The notes under the pieces: model-generated
Databases searched by the model: none
What the model saw: the letters and a program-made list of their open reading frames with translations, nothing else
Told to the model about the DNA's origin: nothing
Position numbers and translations under genes: made by a program
In this document: one piece after another, positions 59,465 to 64,000 of the stretch
Layout of the letters: each line of letters begins with the position of its first letter
Numbering within the stretch: position 1 is the stretch's first letter
DNA from: Paenibacillus oryzisoli
GTDB lineage: Bacteria; Bacillota; Bacilli; Paenibacillales; NBRC-103111
Assembly (NCBI RefSeq): GCF_001653565.1
Contig: NZ_LYPB01000090.1
Location: 1-64,000, forward strand
DNA: 64,000 nucleotides
Direction of reading: 5' to 3'

Positions 59465-61204
59465 GTGGATGCCATTTATAATCGTTTAGTTGGCTTGAAT
59501 GATGAATTAACGGAAGCTACGCTGCAAGGGCAGATTCTTGATCCGCAATCCAAATATGTTGGTGGTATTGTCGATGAAACGGGCATTGCACGAGCTAATC
59601 ACATGAGTACACCGCGTATAATAGCAGGATGGGCTTCTGCGTTGGTAAATCCGGATTCTCGTTACTATCACGATAGAGTTCTCTTGATCGCCTTGGATAA
59701 AGCAGTCGCATTCATGCTGAATAGACAACATGCGGATGGAACGGTTTCATTGGGTTCTACGAATTACAATTCTCCCCCGGATACGGCTTTCGTAGTCGGT
59801 GGCGTAACACAAATGTACCAACTGCTGAACAAACACGACTGGGTTGAGCTTGAGCCTGTGACAGCTAAGTTGAAGCTCTTCTTGGAACGCACGATACCAG
59901 CTATGTTGACTGGAGGTTGTCATACACCGAATCATCGCTGGGTCATTACTGCAGCGCTTTCGTTGTTGCATGAGATTTTCCCGCAACCAGAGCTTCTAAC
60001 ACGAGCTGAAGATTGGTTGGCTGAAGGTTTGGATATTACCGAGGACGGGGAATGGACAGAACGCAGTAACGGGATCTATAACGCAGTTAGTAATATTGCG
60101 CTATATCATACGGGGCGTTTGATGAAACGACCTGAACTGATCGAATGTGTCCGAAGTAATCTTCGGATGATGATCTACTTAATTCACCCGTCAGGCGAAG
60201 TGGTTACGGATTACTCGGGACGTCAGGATTTCGGTCAGACCGCAACGATGGCGAACTACTTTCCGATTTATCGTTTAATGGCGGCGTATGACCAGGATCC
60301 TATCTTTGCTGCAATGGCCGATTATGCCGGATCCTTCATCACAGGCTTCTACGAAGGTGTGAATAACCATCCTCTGATGAATATGCTCCTCTACCCAGAG
60401 GCAGATATTTCTCAATTGGAAAGAGCACCATTGCTAGATCGGTATGTGAAAGTAATCAATGCCGAGCACCCGATGCAGGAACATTTACAGCAAATCGATG
60501 GGATTGGCCATCATATGCACATTCAGCATAGCAGCATGCATCTCGCTTTCGGAGCTCCGTTGGTTCGGATACGAGAAGGGGAACAAAGTGTGACGATCAT
60601 GTCGCAAACGCCGTCCTTTTTCTCCCTGCGCCATGGGAAAGCAAGCCTACTCGGAGTCAAACTTGCAACGTCGTTCTCACCGGGTATTGTGAAGTTTACG
60701 AATCTACTGGCAAGCGAAGCGGGGTATAAGCTGGATACGGTATTGGAAAAAGGCTACAACGGACCGATTCCGCGTCATCTCCTGCCTGTAGGGACGGCAG
60801 GTTCGACACTCAGCCCATGGTATTTGTTGCCGCACCAACATCGGCCGATGACGCATGTGCAGCAGCTTGAACTGCAAGCGGTAATTACGTCTGGAGATTC
60901 GGAATGGACGATCCATATAGCATCTGATGAGCGTGAGGATGTCTTCACGCAGCTGACCTTCATTTTTGGAAATGATGGCACGGTGAGTGGGGATGATTTG
61001 CTTGTCGGGGAAGAAGGTAAGTATTTCTTGCGAAGCGGTTCTATGAAGTACGAAGCAGACGGAGATGTCATTGAAATTTCTTCGGGCGCCTATGAGCATA
61101 TTCTGCCTAGTGTTCGTGAGGATCACCATCCAACTGGATGTCAATATGTCCATGTCAACTTGGTTACGCCTTATGATCGGACATTTAAGATCCGTCTACG
61201 GTAG
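59465..61204 (+). CDS. Uncharacterised protein, possible helical-toroid carbohydrate enzyme
   Basis: 579 residues from the GTG at 59465, which has AAGGTGA 5 nt upstream; the frame is open further into the isomerase gene but has no better start. Residues 1-330 appear mostly helical with aromatic and His-rich motifs (GCHTPNHRWVITAALSLLHE, ERSNGIYNAVSNIALYHTGR, DYSGRQDFGQTATMANYF). Residues 380-579 look beta-rich. This layout recalls toroid-plus-sandwich polysaccharide lyases such as heparinase-II-like proteins. I do not recognise a specific family. No signal peptide, so an intracellular oligosaccharide substrate is likely. Confidence 0.75.
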   Translation: MDAIYNRLVGLNDELTEATLQGQILDPQSKYVGGIVDETGIARANHMSTPRIIAGWASALVNPDSRYYHDRVLLIALDKAVAFMLNRQHADGTVSLGSTNYNSPPDTAFVVGGVTQMYQLLNKHDWVELEPVTAKLKLFLERTIPAMLTGGCHTPNHRWVITAALSLLHEIFPQPELLTRAEDWLAEGLDITEDGEWTERSNGIYNAVSNIALYHTGRLMKRPELIECVRSNLRMMIYLIHPSGEVVTDYSGRQDFGQTATMANYFPIYRLMAAYDQDPIFAAMADYAGSFITGFYEGVNNHPLMNMLLYPEADISQLERAPLLDRYVKVINAEHPMQEHLQQIDGIGHHMHIQHSSMHLAFGAPLVRIREGEQSVTIMSQTPSFFSLRHGKASLLGVKLATSFSPGIVKFTNLLASEAGYKLDTVLEKGYNGPIPRHLLPVGTAGSTLSPWYLLPHQHRPMTHVQQLELQAVITSGDSEWTIHIASDEREDVFTQLTFIFGNDGTVSGDDLLVGEEGKYFLRSGSMKYEADGDVIEISSGAYEHILPSVREDHHPTGCQYVHVNLVTPYDRTFKIRLR

Positions 61205-61218
61205 AGAGGAAGTTCATT

Positions 61219-63459
61219 ATGACGACCTATTTCAATGAACAAGAGAGTATACAAACCCGTTTGGGGAATGACCATAGGCAAACATTGAAAGTGCTTGCTG
61301 ATCGCTACATTGGTGCGAACCCACCTGTCCCCTTCGCATTTCGAGCATTCAGTCGTGGCGGCGTATTGCAGAATGATAAAGGAATGTTTGATCTTGACTT
61401 GGGACGTAGATTTCCTGAGGCAAAGCCAGGTCAATACTCCTATGCCTATGCCTTAGTTTGGAGTGATAGCGAACGTAATTTGGATGTATTGCTGGGCTGT
61501 TTGGGTCCGATTCAGTTTTTTTTCAATGACGAGCTGACCTATCGCTCAACAGTCATTGACGAGATTAAGCCGGATGCCACAGTGAAGTTAAATCTGGATT
61601 TCGTCAAAGGATGGAATCGTCTCTTTATTAAAGCGAAGCATACGGCAGCTGGATTTGGCTGCTTATTCGGTTCCGATGAGGCCAAAGTGCGTATTCTGAA
61701 CGTACTAGCTCCGTTTGCAGAACGCAAAGGACAAGCGGGTTGGGTGTTTTCTTCGCCAATAGACCATGATATTTTCGAGGGGCGTTCCTTACCGGATGCG
61801 ATGTCCTCTGAGAAGAACAATAGCTTGAGTTGGCTGCCCCGTCGTGAATGGGAGGAAAGTGAGCTTTCCTTGCCTGCCTGTGAACGACTATTTGGGAGAC
61901 AGCCTGGTAAACAGGCTTATGCATGGACGCAGCTAAACAACCTCAAGCGGGGGCATGAAATTTGCCTAATGAAGGGAAATGCTGCTGGAGCACTAACTGT
62001 TTGGCTGGAAGGCAAGGTTGTGCTGGAACTTGCGGAGGCAGGTGAATTTCAAGTCGAGGTGCCGCTTTCTTATGGTCAACAGCAGCTCCTTATTCGAAGT
62101 AGTTGTGGGAATAATGCTTGGGGGTTCACGATGGAGGTATCCATCGGTGAAGAGGTTGTCCCGTTCGGATTACCGAAGCAGGTTCATGGTGCTGCGGAAC
62201 CTTGGCTATACTTAGGGCCACTGTCTGCTAACGTTTCCTTCTCTTACGAGGATCTGGTACAGACGGATAGCGTATATACCATCGATGTGTATGCCGAAGA
62301 GAAAACCTATTGGCGCTTGGATCGTCCAGAGACATGGATTCGCCCTTACTATGAGAACGCCATGCTGAGCAATAAATGGACCGTTGGCAATGTGACGAAT
62401 TATGCACGTTGGGATTACCCGCTTGGTGTTACGATTTATGGATTGTTGCAAACGGGGCGCTTATTAGAGCGACCTGACATTAACCAATATGCGCTGGACC
62501 ACGTTCGAAGCTGTGCAGACATGTTCGATTATTCGCTGTGGGATCGTGAACAGTATGGGTTCCCAGCCATCAATCAACAATTGGTTATGATGAAAATGCT
62601 GGACAACTGCGGTTCCTTTGGCTCCGCGATGTTGGAGGCCTATCAAGAAGATGAGGCTTCCAAGTTTATGCCGATTGCCAACAGAATTGCCGATTTTATT
62701 CTATACAGCTTGGAACGTAAGGAAGACGGAGCTTTCTATCGGATATGCGCAGACGAGTACTCGGAAAATACGATGTGGGCAGACGATCTTTACATGAGCA
62801 CGCCGTTTCTTTGCCGTTATGCTCGAATCGCTGGCGTATCGGATGCGCTGGATGAAGCTGCGAAGCAATTCTTGCTGTTCCGCAAGTATTTGTATATGCC
62901 GGAAGAGCGCATTATGTCGCATGTGTTTGATTTTAAATATGGCATGGCGACGGGCATTCCTTGGGGACGTGGCAATGGTTGGACTCTCTTTTCGCTAACA
63001 GAGGTGTTGGAAGCCTTGCCAACCTCACATGAAGCGCGGCCTGCGCTTGCGGAGTTCTTCAATGAGCTGTGTGGTGGATATGCAGATCTCCAAGCGGAAA
63101 GCGGGCTTTGGCATCAGGTTTTAAATGATTCAGATGCTTATGAAGAAGCTTCTTGTACAGCGATGTTCGCCTATTCATTTGCAAGAGGTGTTCGCTTTGG
63201 TTGGCTCAAAGAACCACAACGCTTTATTGAAGCGGCATTGAAAGCGTGGGATGGTCTAACCCGTATTGCGATCGATGCGCAAGGGAATGTGCATGGTGTA
63301 TGCAGTGGCTCCCGATATGCATTTACAGCTGACTACTATAAGAAGGATCTGCTGACTGTCAAAAATGACAATCATGGCGTAGGCATTATGATGCTTGCCG
63401 GTTCGGAAGTCGTGAAGTTGAACCAATGGCTGACCGATTCGCTTCAGGTTTCGCAATGA
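61219..63459 (+). CDS. GH105/GH88-type unsaturated uronyl hydrolase with N-terminal extension
   Basis: 746 residues. The C-terminal part (about 380-735) is a GH105-like helical toroid: NYARWDYPLGVTIYGLLQTG, MWADDLYMSTPFL with Asp522/Asp523, GIPWGRGNGW and GLWHQVLNDSDAYEEASCTA. These enzymes hydrate and release the unsaturated uronic acid left by polysaccharide lyases. The first 380 residues are beta-rich, with two putative jelly-roll segments, unusual for the usually 350-400-residue family. AGAGGAAG precedes the ATG. No signal peptide is visible. Confidence 0.85.
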   Translation: MTTYFNEQESIQTRLGNDHRQTLKVLADRYIGANPPVPFAFRAFSRGGVLQNDKGMFDLDLGRRFPEAKPGQYSYAYALVWSDSERNLDVLLGCLGPIQFFFNDELTYRSTVIDEIKPDATVKLNLDFVKGWNRLFIKAKHTAAGFGCLFGSDEAKVRILNVLAPFAERKGQAGWVFSSPIDHDIFEGRSLPDAMSSEKNNSLSWLPRREWEESELSLPACERLFGRQPGKQAYAWTQLNNLKRGHEICLMKGNAAGALTVWLEGKVVLELAEAGEFQVEVPLSYGQQQLLIRSSCGNNAWGFTMEVSIGEEVVPFGLPKQVHGAAEPWLYLGPLSANVSFSYEDLVQTDSVYTIDVYAEEKTYWRLDRPETWIRPYYENAMLSNKWTVGNVTNYARWDYPLGVTIYGLLQTGRLLERPDINQYALDHVRSCADMFDYSLWDREQYGFPAINQQLVMMKMLDNCGSFGSAMLEAYQEDEASKFMPIANRIADFILYSLERKEDGAFYRICADEYSENTMWADDLYMSTPFLCRYARIAGVSDALDEAAKQFLLFRKYLYMPEERIMSHVFDFKYGMATGIPWGRGNGWTLFSLTEVLEALPTSHEARPALAEFFNELCGGYADLQAESGLWHQVLNDSDAYEEASCTAMFAYSFARGVRFGWLKEPQRFIEAALKAWDGLTRIAIDAQGNVHGVCSGSRYAFTADYYKKDLLTVKNDNHGVGIMMLAGSEVVKLNQWLTDSLQVSQ

Positions 63460-64000
63460 TAGCTGCCGCCGATAGTGTCTGGCACATTAGTCATTTGGAT
63501 TTAGTTATTCGTATGGTATTGGCCGTCATTCTAGGCGGCTTGATTGGTCTGGAAAGGGAATGGAACAATCATGCAGCAGGCTTTCGGACGCATATTCTAG
63601 TGTGCTTAGGATCAGCGACCATTATGCTCCTATCCGAATATGGATTCTCTGAATTTGTGAATGAGCCAAATGTCCGTATTGATCCGTCTAGATTGGCTGC
63701 ACAGGTTGTCAGCGGTATCGGGTTTCTTGGTGCAGGCGCTATTCTGCGAAATGGCAATGTCATCAAAGGATTGACGACCGCAGCTTCCGTGTGGCTTGTA
63801 GCGGCCATTGGCTTAAGTGTCGGAGCAGGCTTTATTACCGGAGCGCTGGTTTGTACCTTTTTAGTCCTCATCAGCCTGTACCTCTTGAATAAGTTGGAGA
63901 AGCACATCATCCGGCACCGACGAACACATGAAGTTGAAATTATGATTAACGAGCATCCCGGTTTTCTCAGCTCGCTAACCGCTCGTTTTGGGGAACAGGG
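63456..64000 (+). CDS. mgtC: MgtC/SapB-family membrane protein, 3' end cut by window
   Basis: The first 181 codons are present and run off the right edge. After a short lead (MIAAADSVWHISHLDLVIRM) come several membrane segments with the MgtC family motifs GGLIGLEREWNNHAAGFRTH, GIGFLGAGAILRNG and GLTTAASVWLVAAIG. A soluble C-terminal domain begins near residue 155. The start codon overlaps the GH105 stop (ATGA), so the gene is translationally coupled to the carbohydrate operon, an odd partner for a protein usually tied to magnesium limitation. Confidence 0.88.
   Translation, partial: MIAAADSVWHISHLDLVIRMVLAVILGGLIGLEREWNNHAAGFRTHILVCLGSATIMLLSEYGFSEFVNEPNVRIDPSRLAAQVVSGIGFLGAGAILRNGNVIKGLTTAASVWLVAAIGLSVGAGFITGALVCTFLVLISLYLLNKLEKHIIRHRRTHEVEIMINEHPGFLSSLTARFGEQ

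Overview
The window looks like chromosomal DNA of a low-to-mid-GC, spore-former-type Firmicute, most likely Paenibacillus or a close relative. This rests on strong AGGAGG-type ribosome binding sites, an SLH-anchored surface protein, YesM/YesN-type sensor and AraC regulators, LplB/LplC-type sugar transporters without their own ATPase, a Bacillus-like des-desK-desR cold system and a large carbohydrate catabolic repertoire. I see no rRNA, tRNA, CRISPR array, insertion sequence or prophage.

Layout. 1-3.1 kb: AraC regulator divergent from a sugar isomerase/oxidoreductase pair. 3.2-9.7 kb: single genes (MATE exporter, TipA-type MerR regulator, Rieske protein, threonine aldolase, 2-hydroxyacid dehydrogenase, UPF0173 hydrolase, XRE regulators). 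10.1-13.9 kb: a cold-response island with ydjO, a cold shock protein with a terminator-like hairpin in its leader, and des-desK-desR. 13.9-17.2 kb: Ugp-type ABC importer. 17.4-21.0 kb: DUF2975, XRE and DUF4153 genes, then an unusual fusion of a triad-less alpha/beta-hydrolase fold to a SARP-like DNA-binding region. 21.1-32.9 kb: a 1750-residue SLH surface protein built of propeller blades and nine 98-residue repeats, then an RND pump, its lipoprotein adaptor and an exported protein. 33.0-36.4 kb: YesM/YesN-type two-component system, followed by an array of eight 51-bp palindromic repeats. 36.8-40.3 kb: FAD oxidoreductase divergent from a LacI regulator.

40.4-49.6 kb is a complete inositol catabolic operon in the order iolD-E-C-A-J-G-B plus a LacI-family gene, behind a promoter with three palindromic operators spaced exactly 23 bp apart. 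50-63.5 kb is a carbohydrate locus: GH95 glycosidase, LplB/LplC permeases with a lipoprotein binding protein, two Gfo/Idh oxidoreductases, a TIM-barrel isomerase, an unrecognised helical-toroid-like protein and a GH105-type unsaturated-uronyl hydrolase. The window ends inside an mgtC-like gene that overlaps the GH105 stop codon.

The most unusual items are the triad-less hydrolase/SARP fusion, the 51-bp hairpin array, a 77-bp near-identical repeat found at two distant intergenic sites, and the leader terminator of the cold shock gene.
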